Position numbers and translations under genes: made by a program
The notes under the pieces: generated by a model
Seen by the model: the letters and a program-made list of their open reading frames with translations, nothing else
Databases searched by the model: none
What the model was told of the DNA's origin: nothing
In this document: positions 1 to 7,484 of the stretch, piece after piece
Position numbering within the stretch: position 1 is the stretch's first letter
Layout: every line of letters starts with the position of its first letter
Assembly (NCBI GenBank): GCA_021793055.1
Contig: JAJYTL010000058.1
Location: forward strand, 1-13,338
Direction: 5' to 3'
Source: Pseudomonadota bacterium
GTDB taxonomy: Bacteria > Pseudomonadota > Alphaproteobacteria > Ferrovibrionales > Ferrovibrionaceae
Length of the DNA stretch: 13,338 nt

Positions 1-64
1 GTTTCGGGACATCCGGGGGGACGAGGGGCGCTCGGGATCTCAAGCCGGCGAGGCAACAGCCGAT

Positions 65-709
65 ATGAACGAATCAAGCCTTCTCGAAATCATCCTCCTC
101 GCGATGGTGGCCGGCTTCATCCTGTTGCGCTTGCGCGCCGTGCTCGGCCGGCGCATTGGCCACGAGCAGCAGAACCCGCCGTCCGTGGCGCCGGGCGCCG
201 GCCAGCCGGAGCGGGCGATGCGGGAAATTCCGCCGCTGCCGGCGCCGGCCGAGGGTCCGGTCGCCACCGGGCTCGCGCGCATCAAGGCGGCGGATGCGGA
301 TTTCGACGCCGCCGCTTTCGTCGCGGGAGCCAAGGCCGCTTACGAGGCGATCGTCACGGCCTTCGCCGCCGGCAACAAGGCGGAGCTCCGCCCGCTGCTC
401 GCGGACGACGTCTACAACAGCTTCTGCCAGGTCATCGATCAGCGCCTCGCCGCCAAGGAAACCGAGGAAACCCACGTCGTGCGCCTGAAGGCGGCGGACA
501 TTGTCGATGCCGGCATGAAAGACCGTAGCGCCGAGATCACGGTCAAATTCGTCGCCGAATTGACCCGCATCACGCGCAACGCGGAGGGCCAGATCATCGC
601 CGGCAGCCTGGCCGGCATCGACGAAGTCACCGATATCTGGGGCTTCGCGCGCGACGTTCGGGCCCGCGATCCGAACTGGCTTTTGATCGGAACCAGCGTT
701 CCGGCTTGA
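65..709 (+). CDS. Tim44-like domain, membrane-anchored protein
   Basis: 214 aa. Residues about 5-22 form one hydrophobic segment (LLEIILLAMVAGFILLRLR), followed by a Pro/Ala/Gly-rich linker and a C-terminal domain (about residues 75-212) with the pattern of the bacterial Tim44-like family: FVAGAKAAYEAIVTAFAAGN, LRPLLADDVYNSF, then a beta-rich part ending in a WLLIGTS-type strand. This family is typically an inner-membrane-anchored protein in alphaproteobacteria; its exact role is poorly defined, and similarity to the mitochondrial import-motor subunit Tim44 is by domain only. The ATG has a GAGG-containing upstream stretch. The stop is 3 bp before the mltA start, so the two are probably co-transcribed; this neighbour pair is common in alphaproteobacteria. 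High confidence in the family, low in the function. Confidence 0.85.
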   Translation: MNESSLLEIILLAMVAGFILLRLRAVLGRRIGHEQQNPPSVAPGAGQPERAMREIPPLPAPAEGPVATGLARIKAADADFDAAAFVAGAKAAYEAIVTAFAAGNKAELRPLLADDVYNSFCQVIDQRLAAKETEETHVVRLKAADIVDAGMKDRSAEITVKFVAELTRITRNAEGQIIAGSLAGIDEVTDIWGFARDVRARDPNWLLIGTSVPA

Positions 710-712
710 TCG

Positions 713-1945
713 GTGACGCGGCGGTTTCCGTCTCCGGGGTTCCTGTACGGCCTTGTGGCGCTTTTCGGCGCCCTGTTTATTGTTGTCGCGGCCTGGTGGC
801 TGACCCGGCCGACGACGGTCTTGCCGTCGAAGCTCGCGCTGCGGCAAAGCCGTTTCGCCAATCTGCCGGGCTGGCGAGTGGACAAGCTCGCCGCCGCCAT
901 CCCGGCCTTGCTGCAAAGCTGCAAGATCTTCGCCCGCCTGCCGCCGGCGACCGATCTCGGCTTGGCCGGCAAGGCGGCGGACTGGCGGCCGATCTGCGCC
1001 GCAGCGGCGGCCGTCGGGACCAGCGATGAAACTGCGGCGCGGGTGTTTTTCGAGCGTTTCTTCACCCCTTACGCGGCGCGCGACCGGGACCGGGCGGACG
1101 GCCTTTTCACCGGCTATTATCAGGTTTCGCTGGCCGGCCGGCTGACGCCCGAGGGCCGTTTCACGATCCCGATCTATGGCCGGCCGCCGGATCTCGTCAC
1201 CGTTGATCTCGGCCGCTTCCGCAGCTCGCTCAAGGGCGACCATATCGCCGGGCGGGTCTCGCACGGGCGGCTTCTGCCCTTTCCCGATCGCGCCGCGATC
1301 GACCGCGGCGCGCTCAAGGGCAAAGCGCCGGTACTGGCCTGGGTGGCCGATCCGATCGCCGCCTTTTTCATGCAGATTCAGGGCTCGGGCGAGATCGAAT
1401 TGCCGCAAGGGACGCTTCAGGTCGGCTATGCGGCGGATAACGGGCGCGATTACTACGCGATCGGCCACGACTTGATCAAGAAAGGCATCCTGACGCGGGA
1501 GACGGTGTCGTTGCAGAGCATCCGCGCGTGGCTAGAGCGGCATCCGCGCCAAGCCGCGCCGCTGATGGAAATGGACCGTTCCTATGTCTTCTTCCGCAAG
1601 CTCGATACCTCGGGGCCGGTCGGCGCCAGCGGCGCGGTATTGACGGCACGCCGCTCGCTCGCGGTCGATCACCGCTTCATCCCCTATGGCATCCCGATCT
1701 GGCTGGCGACGACGCGGCCGTCCTTGCGCCGGCCGGGCGAGACCGTGCCGCTCCGCCGGTTGATGATCGCCCAGGATACCGGCGGCGCGATCCGCGGTCC
1801 CGTGCGGGGCGATTTCTATTGGGGCAAGGGTCCGCGCGCGGCGGCGCTCGCCGGCGAGATGAAACAGCAGGGCCGCTATTGGCTGTTGCTGCCGAAAGCC
1901 GCCCTGGCGAAGGTCGTCGGAGCGAAGGTCGCGGCGCGCAGCTAG
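713..1945 (+). CDS. mltA: Membrane-bound lytic murein transglycosylase A (MltA)
   Basis: 410 aa. MltA cleaves the MurNAc-GlcNAc bond of peptidoglycan and leaves 1,6-anhydro-MurNAc ends. An N-terminal membrane anchor (about residues 12-31) replaces the lipobox of the E. coli enzyme; I see no lipobox cysteine. The MltA domain follows (LFTGYYQVSLAG at 131-142, RVSHGRLLPF at 181-190, FFMQIQGSGEIELPQG at 218-233, VGYAADNGRDYYAIG at 237-251). The C-terminal 3D domain carries IAQDTGGAIRGPVRGDFYWG (352-371), where Asp355 corresponds to the family's catalytic aspartate. The start is GTG at 713, 3 bp after the Tim44-like stop, which points to translational coupling. Its anhydro-muropeptide products are the substrate class of AmpG, encoded at 5186-6574 on the other strand. 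Confidence 0.93.
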   Translation: MTRRFPSPGFLYGLVALFGALFIVVAAWWLTRPTTVLPSKLALRQSRFANLPGWRVDKLAAAIPALLQSCKIFARLPPATDLGLAGKAADWRPICAAAAAVGTSDETAARVFFERFFTPYAARDRDRADGLFTGYYQVSLAGRLTPEGRFTIPIYGRPPDLVTVDLGRFRSSLKGDHIAGRVSHGRLLPFPDRAAIDRGALKGKAPVLAWVADPIAAFFMQIQGSGEIELPQGTLQVGYAADNGRDYYAIGHDLIKKGILTRETVSLQSIRAWLERHPRQAAPLMEMDRSYVFFRKLDTSGPVGASGAVLTARRSLAVDHRFIPYGIPIWLATTRPSLRRPGETVPLRRLMIAQDTGGAIRGPVRGDFYWGKGPRAAALAGEMKQQGRYWLLLPKAALAKVVGAKVAARS

Positions 1946-1993
1946 AGCGCGACCCCGAAAAGCGGACGCGCCTTTCGGACGCGATCGTGCGCC
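1944..1993. repeat. Short intergenic palindromic repeat (CCGAAAAG...CTTTCGG type)
   Basis: Immediately after the mltA stop lies a GAGCGCGACCCCGAAAAG segment, then a short spacer, then CCTTTCGG and GATCGTGCGC. The inner arms CCGAAAAG and CCTTTCGG pair with one mismatch, and the outer GCGCGA/TCGTGCGC arms pair partly. This resembles a dispersed intergenic element that I recall from Rhizobiales genomes (GAGCATGATCCCGAAAAGTGG...TTTTCGG...GATCATGCTC), here GC-shifted. It sits between convergent genes (mltA plus, SDR-like minus), so it may also act as a bidirectional terminator. No second copy was noticed in this window. Confidence 0.5.
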
Positions 1994-2018
1994 AAGTCAT
2001 CGGAACGGCGAGCGCGGC

Positions 2019-2708
2019 TTAAGGGCGCGCGCCATCCCGCGCCCGAAGCCCGCCCTCGATACGCCAGATCTCGCCGTCGATCTCGCGCGCGGGTGCTTCG
2101 GACCCGGGCGGCAGAAAATTTTTCGTGATCATTTTAAGCGTTTGTTCGAGCGCCGAAGGACAGGGTGCGTAGCGCGGCCCGGCGCGCGGGCCGGGAAGCG
2201 GATCGATCGCCATCGGCAACGCGACGAAGGCCGCCGATGTCGCCGTCGGCAGCACCTCGGCCGCGATCTGCTCAAGCGCAAACCGGGCGAGCCGTTCCAA
2301 GCTTTGCCGGTCCGGCGCCGCTTGCGTGAGCCGCGCCGTCGGCAGGATCGCGGCGCTGTCGAAGAACGCCAGATCGAAAGCGCCGTAGACCATCTGCAAC
2401 CCACCGGTCATGGCGACGAGCTGCGGCGCGTCGGTCATGTCGGCGGCCCAGGCGGCGGCCTCGCCGCCGGCCTGGCGGATTTCGGCGACCAGGCTCGCGG
2501 CCGCCGCGGCGATGGGATCGACGGCGAAGACCCGCGCGCCTTGCGCGGCGAGGGCAAGGGCGATCAGGCGGCCGTAGGCGTTGAAGGGGCTCTCGCGCCC
2601 GCCCGCGAGCGGCGCGTCCGGCTTCGGCGCGACGCCGAGAACCAATGTGATCTTGCCGGCGAAGGCATCACCGGGAAGCGGCGTGTTCGATTCAGCGTCC
2701 GGCGCCAC
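2019..2708 (-). CDS. Degenerate short-chain dehydrogenase (SDR)-like protein
   Basis: 229 aa from a GTG at 2708. This start overlaps the last 17 bp of the dehalogenase gene; the open frame extends further upstream, but that part is only the shadow of the dehalogenase. The fold reads as SDR: KITLVLG strand (19-25), AYGRLIALALAAQGARVFAVD (44-64), AAAWAADMTD (85-94). The key parts are damaged. The glycine-rich TGxxxGxG loop is interrupted by an insertion of roughly 15 residues after VLG. The expected YxxxK catalytic motif reads Y180-APCP-SALEQTLK, with proline in place of lysine. It is therefore probably not an active oxidoreductase: perhaps a non-catalytic homologue, a structural partner, or a gene in decay, although the frame is intact. 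The overlap with the dehalogenase indicates co-translation. A GGAAG lies right next to the GTG, so the start is uncertain. Confidence 0.65.
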   Translation of the reverse strand: MAPDAESNTPLPGDAFAGKITLVLGVAPKPDAPLAGGRESPFNAYGRLIALALAAQGARVFAVDPIAAAAASLVAEIRQAGGEAAAWAADMTDAPQLVAMTGGLQMVYGAFDLAFFDSAAILPTARLTQAAPDRQSLERLARFALEQIAAEVLPTATSAAFVALPMAIDPLPGPRAGPRYAPCPSALEQTLKMITKNFLPPGSEAPAREIDGEIWRIEGGLRARDGARP

Positions 2709-3618
2709 CTTCCGCGCCGACGAGACCGAGGGCGCGAAGCGCCGGCGGCGCGATCTGCTCGCCCCATTCCTGCGCGAAATGGCCGGCCTCGGGCAGGACC
2801 AGAGGCTCCGGGCAATTGCGGATGACGCGATGCAGGGCGCGCATGGTCGGCTCGCCCAACACCGGATCCTTGGCGCCGATCGCCATGAAGCTTGAGCCGG
2901 CCCAATCATTTTGCCAGAAGTCGCGGGCCTGGCGCGAGAGCGCGGCGCCCGGCGCGTCGGGACGGTCGGGAACCAGATTGGGAAAGCGGCGGACGCCGGC
3001 CTTGTAGCGGGCATCGGGATAGGGCGCGTCGTAGGCGGCGGCCTCGGCCGGCGAGAGATGCGGACAGGCGCGCCCGATCATGCGGCCGATCGCCATGTCG
3101 GGATGGGCGTTGGACCAAGCGCGCCAGGCGAGGAAGCCTTCCGACAAATCGGTGTCGCCGGTGCCGAGCGCGGTGTTCATCACGAGGAGGCCGCGGAAGC
3201 GCTGCGGCATTTCCATCGGCAAAGTGAGGCCGAGAAGACCGCCCCAGTCCTGCACCACGAGGACGACGGGGCGAAGATCGAGCGTCGCGATCAAGGCGAG
3301 AAGACTGCGGCGATGAAAGTCGAAGGTGTAGACGGCATCGTCGATCGGCTTGTCGGAGCGCCCGAAGCCGAAGAAATCCGGCGCCACCACCCGCGCGCCG
3401 GTGGCGCGAAAGATCGGGATCATGCGGCGATAGAGATAGGACCAGGTGGGCTGGCCGTGCAGGCAGAGAAACGTGGTCGCGGCGTCGTGCGGACCTTCGT
3501 CGATGCAGGCGAGGCGAAGATCACCGAAACCTTCCAGCGAGAGATAACGCGGCGCATAGGGGAAGCCGGGAAGATCGCGGAAGCGGTCTTCCGGCGTGCG
3601 CAGGGCTTCGACGGTCAC
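2692..3618 (-). CDS. Haloalkane dehalogenase, DhlA-type (HLD-I)
   Basis: 308 aa alpha/beta hydrolase, nearly the length of Xanthobacter DhlA (310 aa) and co-linear with it. The family hydrolyses carbon-halogen bonds to an alcohol plus halide through a covalent Asp ester. Visible parts: HGQPTWSYLYRRMIP (54-68, oxyanion loop), APDFFGFGRSDKP (79-91), nucleophile elbow VVQDWGG with Asp124 and halide-binding Trp125, cap region containing FLAWRAWS (162-169, candidate second halide Trp), GAKDPVLG with acid Asp251, and EAGHFAQEWGE with His280. All catalytic residues are present. The start is GTG, with AAGGGAG about 8 nt upstream. It overlaps the SDR-like gene downstream, and the DUF1330 gene lies 90 bp upstream on the same strand. 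The substrate cannot be read from sequence, and some HLD-I relatives act on non-halogenated esters or epoxides. Confidence 0.85.
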   Translation of the reverse strand: MTVEALRTPEDRFRDLPGFPYAPRYLSLEGFGDLRLACIDEGPHDAATTFLCLHGQPTWSYLYRRMIPIFRATGARVVAPDFFGFGRSDKPIDDAVYTFDFHRRSLLALIATLDLRPVVLVVQDWGGLLGLTLPMEMPQRFRGLLVMNTALGTGDTDLSEGFLAWRAWSNAHPDMAIGRMIGRACPHLSPAEAAAYDAPYPDARYKAGVRRFPNLVPDRPDAPGAALSRQARDFWQNDWAGSSFMAIGAKDPVLGEPTMRALHRVIRNCPEPLVLPEAGHFAQEWGEQIAPPALRALGLVGAEGGAGR

Positions 3619-3637
3619 GGCGTGTCTCCCTTATGCC

Positions 3638-3649
3638 ATCGCGCGCGAT
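3638..3649. repeat. 12-bp perfect palindrome ATCGCGCGCGAT between DUF1330 and dehalogenase genes
   Basis: ATCGCGCGCGAT is self-complementary and is followed 13 bp later by a second GCGCGCGATC. The pair sits in the 90-bp gap upstream of the dehalogenase GTG. It could be an operator or simply a product of high GC; there is no independent support for either. Confidence 0.25.
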
Positions 3650-3708
3650 CGCAACCACGTGGCGCGCGATCCGAACTGAAACGTGGGGCTGGCTTCGCAG
3701 GCCATGTC

Positions 3709-3996
3709 CTAGGCGCCGTCGATGAGGACCGCGTGTGAGCGCGAGGCGCGGAGACGGATCGGCAGGATTTCCTGGTACTCGGACGAATCGTACCAGCGCT
3801 TCGCGGTGTCAAGATCGGCAAATTCCAGGATCACCATGCGGTGCGGCTTTTCCGTGCCTTCGAGATGGATGGCCTTACCGCCGCGGGCGAGATACTTGCC
3901 GCCGAACTTGGCAATCGTCGGCGGCACCTTGGCGACGTAGGTCTTGTATTCCTCGGGGTCGAGGACATCGACGTTGGCGACGAGATAGGCGGCCAT
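3709..3996 (-). CDS. DUF1330 family small protein
   Basis: 95 aa from the ATG at 3996, chosen because GGGAGG lies 4 nt upstream and because MAAYLVANVDVLDPEEYKTY is the usual N terminus of the family. DUF1330 proteins have a dimeric alpha/beta-barrel (ferredoxin-like) fold and no established general reaction. Typical motifs are visible: FGGKYLARGGKAIHLEG (41-57), MVILEFADLDTAKRWYDSSEYQ (64-85) and a C-terminal SHAVLIDG. It lies 43 bp downstream of olsB and 90 bp upstream of the dehalogenase on the same strand, so co-transcription with either is possible. The longer reading frame (to 4026) lacks a ribosome-binding site. Confidence 0.85.
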   Translation of the reverse strand: MAAYLVANVDVLDPEEYKTYVAKVPPTIAKFGGKYLARGGKAIHLEGTEKPHRMVILEFADLDTAKRWYDSSEYQEILPIRLRASRSHAVLIDGA

Positions 3997-4039
3997 GTTT
4001 CCTCCCTGGCGTGATCGCCGGCGCACTTCGCCGCGGCCG

Positions 4040-5086
4040 TCAGCGCTGGATGTCGGCGGCGGTGGCGCGCTCGAAGTGTTGGGAATAGTTTTCGCTGATC
4101 CGCCTCACCGGAAGCAAGATAAAGACGTCGGTGGTGCGGAACTCGTGATCGACCACCGCGCCCGCGCCGATATAGGCGCCGAGGCGAAGATAGCCCTTGA
4201 TCAGCGGCGGCAAGGCGCGAAGCGCGCGCTTCGGCGGCACTTCCGCCGCCGGCAGCTTGTCCATGGCGACGAACCGCTCGGGCAGCGCGCGCACGCGCAA
4301 AGGTTCGGGCGCGAGATGGTTGTGATGCAGGAAGGAGAGCGGCACGGCCAGGGCATCGGCGTCGACGCCGGGGAGGCTGGCGCAGCCGAACATGTAGGTG
4401 ATGCCGTGATCGGCGAGATAGGTCGCGATGCCGCGCCACAGCAATTGGATCGTCGCGTTGGTGCGATAGGCGGGGTGGACGCAGGAGCGCCCGAGCTCGA
4501 GCAGCCCACCGTCGGGCACCGCGGCGAGCAGCGGCGAGAGGTCGTACTCCGCCGCCGAATAGAAGCCGAAATTCGCCTCCGCCACCTTCTGGCGCAGCAG
4601 GCGATAGGTGCCGATCACCGTCTGGCCGACCGGGCGCGCGTGATCGAGAACGAGCAGATGATCGCAGATCGGATCGAAGCGATCGAAGTCGCGGCGGCGC
4701 GCGATCATTTCGGCGTTTGCCGTGGCGCCCATTTCCTCGTGGAAGACTTCGTAGCGCAGCGCCTGCGCCGCGTCGATATCGGCGGCGTTGCGGGTGAGAC
4801 GGATTTCGAAGCGGCCCTCGCCGACCGAAAGCCGCCATGCCGGCGCGGTGGCGGCGGGCAGGGCCTTGCGGTTCGGCAGCGTATCGCGCAGCGGCTGCAG
4901 CGCTTTGGCGCGGCCGCGATAGAGCGAGAAGCGCGCGAGAATCTTGCTGCCGAAGCGGAGCGTCAGGTCCTTGAGTAAGACGCCGCCGGCGGCAACGAGG
5001 CGGAGCTTGGGGCGGCTTTTGCGCGGCGCGGATCGCGGCACCGCGGGCGCGGCATCGGACGAGTGTTGCGAACGAATGGATGGCAT
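4040..5086 (-). CDS. olsB: L-ornithine N-alpha-acyltransferase (OlsB-type GNAT)
   Basis: 348 aa. The central part matches the OlsB/hemolysin-like GNAT family, which transfers a 3-hydroxyacyl group from acyl-ACP to ornithine, the first step of phosphate-free ornithine-lipid synthesis. Recognised blocks are RYEVFHEEMGA (111-121), FDPICDHLLVLD (137-148), VIGTYRLLR (157-165), LLELGRSCVHPAYRTNATIQ (195-214), GITYMFGCASLPGVD (228-242), LSFLHHNHLAP (250-260) and LPPLIKGYLRLGAYIG (292-307). An N-terminal extension of about 85 residues, basic and amphipathic, precedes the domain; OlsB proteins are usually nearer 300 aa, so a downstream start is possible. AAAGGG lies about 10 nt before the ATG. No olsA-like O-acyltransferase lies beside it in this window. 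High confidence in the family; ornithine specificity is inferred. Confidence 0.82.
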   Translation of the reverse strand: MPSIRSQHSSDAAPAVPRSAPRKSRPKLRLVAAGGVLLKDLTLRFGSKILARFSLYRGRAKALQPLRDTLPNRKALPAATAPAWRLSVGEGRFEIRLTRNAADIDAAQALRYEVFHEEMGATANAEMIARRRDFDRFDPICDHLLVLDHARPVGQTVIGTYRLLRQKVAEANFGFYSAAEYDLSPLLAAVPDGGLLELGRSCVHPAYRTNATIQLLWRGIATYLADHGITYMFGCASLPGVDADALAVPLSFLHHNHLAPEPLRVRALPERFVAMDKLPAAEVPPKRALRALPPLIKGYLRLGAYIGAGAVVDHEFRTTDVFILLPVRRISENYSQHFERATAADIQR

Positions 5087-5185
5087 GGCGGCTCAGCCCT
5101 TTCCAACCGGGATTTCCGGGTAGCGAAATCGCAAGGTCTGTTTAAAAGGCGGACGGTGGCCCATGGCTTGAGCGTGGAATCGAGT

Positions 5186-6574
5186 CTAGGCCGGCCCGAG
5201 CGAGGGGTCAAACGCCTCGCGGTCGCGGATCGTGTGTCCGATCCGCCACAAAAGAATGAGGCCGGGAATCCCGGCCAAGGTGCTAAGCAGGAAAAAATGT
5301 GACCAACCTGTGGTGGCGGCGAGCCAACCGGTGCCGGCCGACAGAATCGTGCGGCCGACGGCGGATAGCGCCGAAAGCAAGGCATATTGGGTCGCCGTGT
5401 AACTGCGATTCTCGCACAGGGCCGAAAGATATGCGACGAATATGACGGTCCCAAGACCGTCCGTGAAATTTGTTATGGCAATGACCGCGGCGAGAACCGG
5501 AAGATGGCGGCCGGTCGCGGCGAGCCAGACGAACGTGAGGAGCGCCAGCATCTGCGCCAGGCCGGCGAGCCAAAGGCTGCGGCGGAGCGCGATCAGCCGC
5601 TGCACGCTGCCGCCGGCGAAGCCGCCGAGCAAGGTGGCGCCAAAGCCGAACACCTTGACCACCCGGCCGAAGTCGACCTTGGAGAACCCCAGGGCGAGAA
5701 CGAACGGCGCCGTCATCGCCCCGGCCATGGCGTCGGAGAGCTTGAACAGGACCACGAAAAGAAGAATCGAAAGCCACGCCGGGCGGGTCAGGAAGTCGAG
5801 AAAGGGATCGGCCACCGCGAGCTTGAGCCGCCGGAGAAAGGGATGGCGCGCGGCGCTCGGGTCCGGCCGCGCGGGGCCGTTGGCCGGCTCGCGCGACAGG
5901 AGCGCGGTGACGATGCCGACCAGCAGCAAGGCCGCCATGACGTCGTAGGTGAGGCGCCAGCCGGCGCGGCCCGGGAAGCCGCCGTGCTGCAGGCGGGAGG
6001 CGATCTCGAAGGCGCCGGCGGTGGCGACCAGAAGCGCCACGCGATAGCCCGCGACGTAGTTCGCCATGCCGGCGGCTTGTTGCGGCTCGCTCAGGCTTTC
6101 GACGCGGAAGGCGTCGATCACCGTGTCCTGGCTCGCCGAGCAGAAGGCGACGAGCAGCGCGAGGGCGGCGACGCGCGCCGGATGCAGGGCCGGCGTGCTG
6201 GCGCCGAGCGCGACGAGGGCGAGGATAAGCGCGATCTCGGTCGCGATCAGCCAGCTTCGCCGACGCCCGAGCAGCGCGGTGAGGCCGGGCAGCGCGAGGC
6301 GGTCGAACACCGGCGCCCAGAGGAATTTCAGCACATAGGGGAGGCCAACCAGCGCGAACAGGCCGATGACGGTCAGCGTGACGCCGGATTGCGCCATCCA
6401 CACGACCAGGGTCTGGCCGGTGAGGGCGAGCGGCAAGCCGGAAGCGAAGCCGAGAAAGAGCAGCGCGAGGACGCGGGGCTCGGCGTAGATCGCGAGCGCG
6501 GCGCGCAACCGGCCGCGCGGCGGGCGCGGAGCCTCGCCGTTCTCGATCGTGGGTAGCGTAGGCGGCGGCGACAA
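5186..6574 (-). CDS. ampG: AmpG-type muropeptide MFS permease
   Basis: 462 aa from a TTG at 6574, 7 nt after the parB stop. There is no clear Shine-Dalgarno and the start is uncertain, but the frame further upstream is only parB shadow. About 12 hydrophobic segments are visible. Signatures match E. coli AmpG closely: LGFASGLPLALTG (41-53), LKFLWAPVFDR (82-92), GRRRSW (103-108), AFCSASQDTVIDAFR (143-157). AmpG imports GlcNAc-anhydroMurNAc peptides across the inner membrane for peptidoglycan recycling; in species with inducible beta-lactamases it also supplies the inducing signal. Here it is the last gene of the mnmG-rsmG-parA-parB run. Its natural substrate source, MltA, is encoded 3.2 kb away on the other strand. 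Confidence 0.9.
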   Translation of the reverse strand: MSPPPTLPTIENGEAPRPPRGRLRAALAIYAEPRVLALLFLGFASGLPLALTGQTLVVWMAQSGVTLTVIGLFALVGLPYVLKFLWAPVFDRLALPGLTALLGRRRSWLIATEIALILALVALGASTPALHPARVAALALLVAFCSASQDTVIDAFRVESLSEPQQAAGMANYVAGYRVALLVATAGAFEIASRLQHGGFPGRAGWRLTYDVMAALLLVGIVTALLSREPANGPARPDPSAARHPFLRRLKLAVADPFLDFLTRPAWLSILLFVVLFKLSDAMAGAMTAPFVLALGFSKVDFGRVVKVFGFGATLLGGFAGGSVQRLIALRRSLWLAGLAQMLALLTFVWLAATGRHLPVLAAVIAITNFTDGLGTVIFVAYLSALCENRSYTATQYALLSALSAVGRTILSAGTGWLAATTGWSHFFLLSTLAGIPGLILLWRIGHTIRDREAFDPSLGPA

Positions 6575-6581
6575 CGCGGCG

Positions 6582-7484
6582 CTAGCCGAGCGCGTCGGGG
6601 CCGAGAATCTGGCGGCAGAGCCGGTCGAACTCCTCGAGCGAGCGATAGCGCAGGCGAAGTTCGCCCTTGCCCGCGTGGTCGCGGATCTCGACCTTGACGC
6701 CGAGGCGATCGGCGAAGCGGCGGGCAAGCGCCGCGGTGTCGGCATCCATGGCGGCGGGTTTGCCGCCGGCGCCGGCGGCGCGCGGCTTGGCGAGAGCGGC
6801 CACCATGTGCTCGGTCTGGCGGACGTTGAGGCCGCGGTGGACCACCTCGCGCGCCAGCGCTTCCGGATCGCGGGTGCTTATCAAGGCGCGGCCGTGGCCG
6901 GCACTGAGGCGCCCATCCTCGATCATCGCCTGCACGCTCGGCGGTAGCGACAACAGCCGCAAGCGGTTCGCGATGTCGGACCGGCTGCGGCCGATGCGCT
7001 CGGCGAGCTGTTCCTGGGTATAGGCGAATTCGGTCTGCAGGCGCTGGTAGCCGCGCGCCTCCTCGATCGGCGTCAGGTCCTGGCGCTGGATATTTTCGAC
7101 CAGGGCGATTTCGAGCGCGGTGCGGTCGTCGATCTCGGTGACGATCACTGGCACCTGATGCAGCTGCGCGCGCTGCGCCGCCCGCCAGCGCCGTTCGCCG
7201 GCGATGATCTCGAAGGCGGGATCTCCGACGCGCCGCGCGCGCACCAGGATCGGCTGCAGGATGCCGTTTTCGCGGATCGACTGCGCGAGATCTTCGATCG
7301 CCTGATCGTCGAAATGACGGCGCGGCTGGAGCGGGCTCGGCGCCATCTCGGCGATGGGGAGCGTCTTGACGCTTTCCTTTTCCGCCTTGGCGATGGCGAC
7401 GATGGGATCGTCGCCGATCAGCGCCGAAAGGCCGCGGCCGAGGCCTTTGCGTTTTGCGGGATCGTCGCTCATGCGGGGATTCAT
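6582..7484 (-). CDS. parB: Chromosome partitioning protein ParB
   Basis: 300 aa from the ATG at 7484, which overlaps the parA stop as ATGA and has AGGTGG at SD distance; a second ATG four codons in (MSDDPAKRKGLG) is the alternative. Domains: basic KRKGLGRGLSALIGD N terminus (11-25), which contacts ParA; CTP-binding ParB N-domain with LQPRRHF (52-58) and IIAGERRWRAA (93-103); VENIQRQDLTPIEEARGYQ (129-147); HTH about 155-182 (TQEQLAERIGRSRSDIANRLRLL) for parS recognition; C-terminal dimerisation domain (about 250-295). ParB loads at parS (perfect sites at 8891 and 10916), slides as a CTP clamp and is moved by ParA. It is co-translated with parA. Confidence 0.97.
   Translation of the reverse strand: MNPRMSDDPAKRKGLGRGLSALIGDDPIVAIAKAEKESVKTLPIAEMAPSPLQPRRHFDDQAIEDLAQSIRENGILQPILVRARRVGDPAFEIIAGERRWRAAQRAQLHQVPVIVTEIDDRTALEIALVENIQRQDLTPIEEARGYQRLQTEFAYTQEQLAERIGRSRSDIANRLRLLSLPPSVQAMIEDGRLSAGHGRALISTRDPEALAREVVHRGLNVRQTEHMVAALAKPRAAGAGGKPAAMDADTAALARRFADRLGVKVEIRDHAGKGELRLRYRSLEEFDRLCRQILGPDALG

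Noticed and set aside
74..1468. 464-aa minus-strand open frame antisense to Tim44-like gene and mltA
   Set aside because: Very Arg/Gly/Asp-rich product typical of antisense frames in high-GC DNA; the plus strand carries clear families.
2709..3014. N-terminal extension of the SDR-like frame
   Set aside because: It is Arg/Pro/Ser-rich and wholly overlaps the dehalogenase gene in another frame; the GTG at 2708 gives a family-like start.
6575..6745. N-terminal extension of ampG upstream of the TTG
   Set aside because: It is antigenic-looking Ser/Arg/Ala sequence that is the shadow of the parB C terminus; AmpG proteins start shortly before the GFASGLPLALTG helix.
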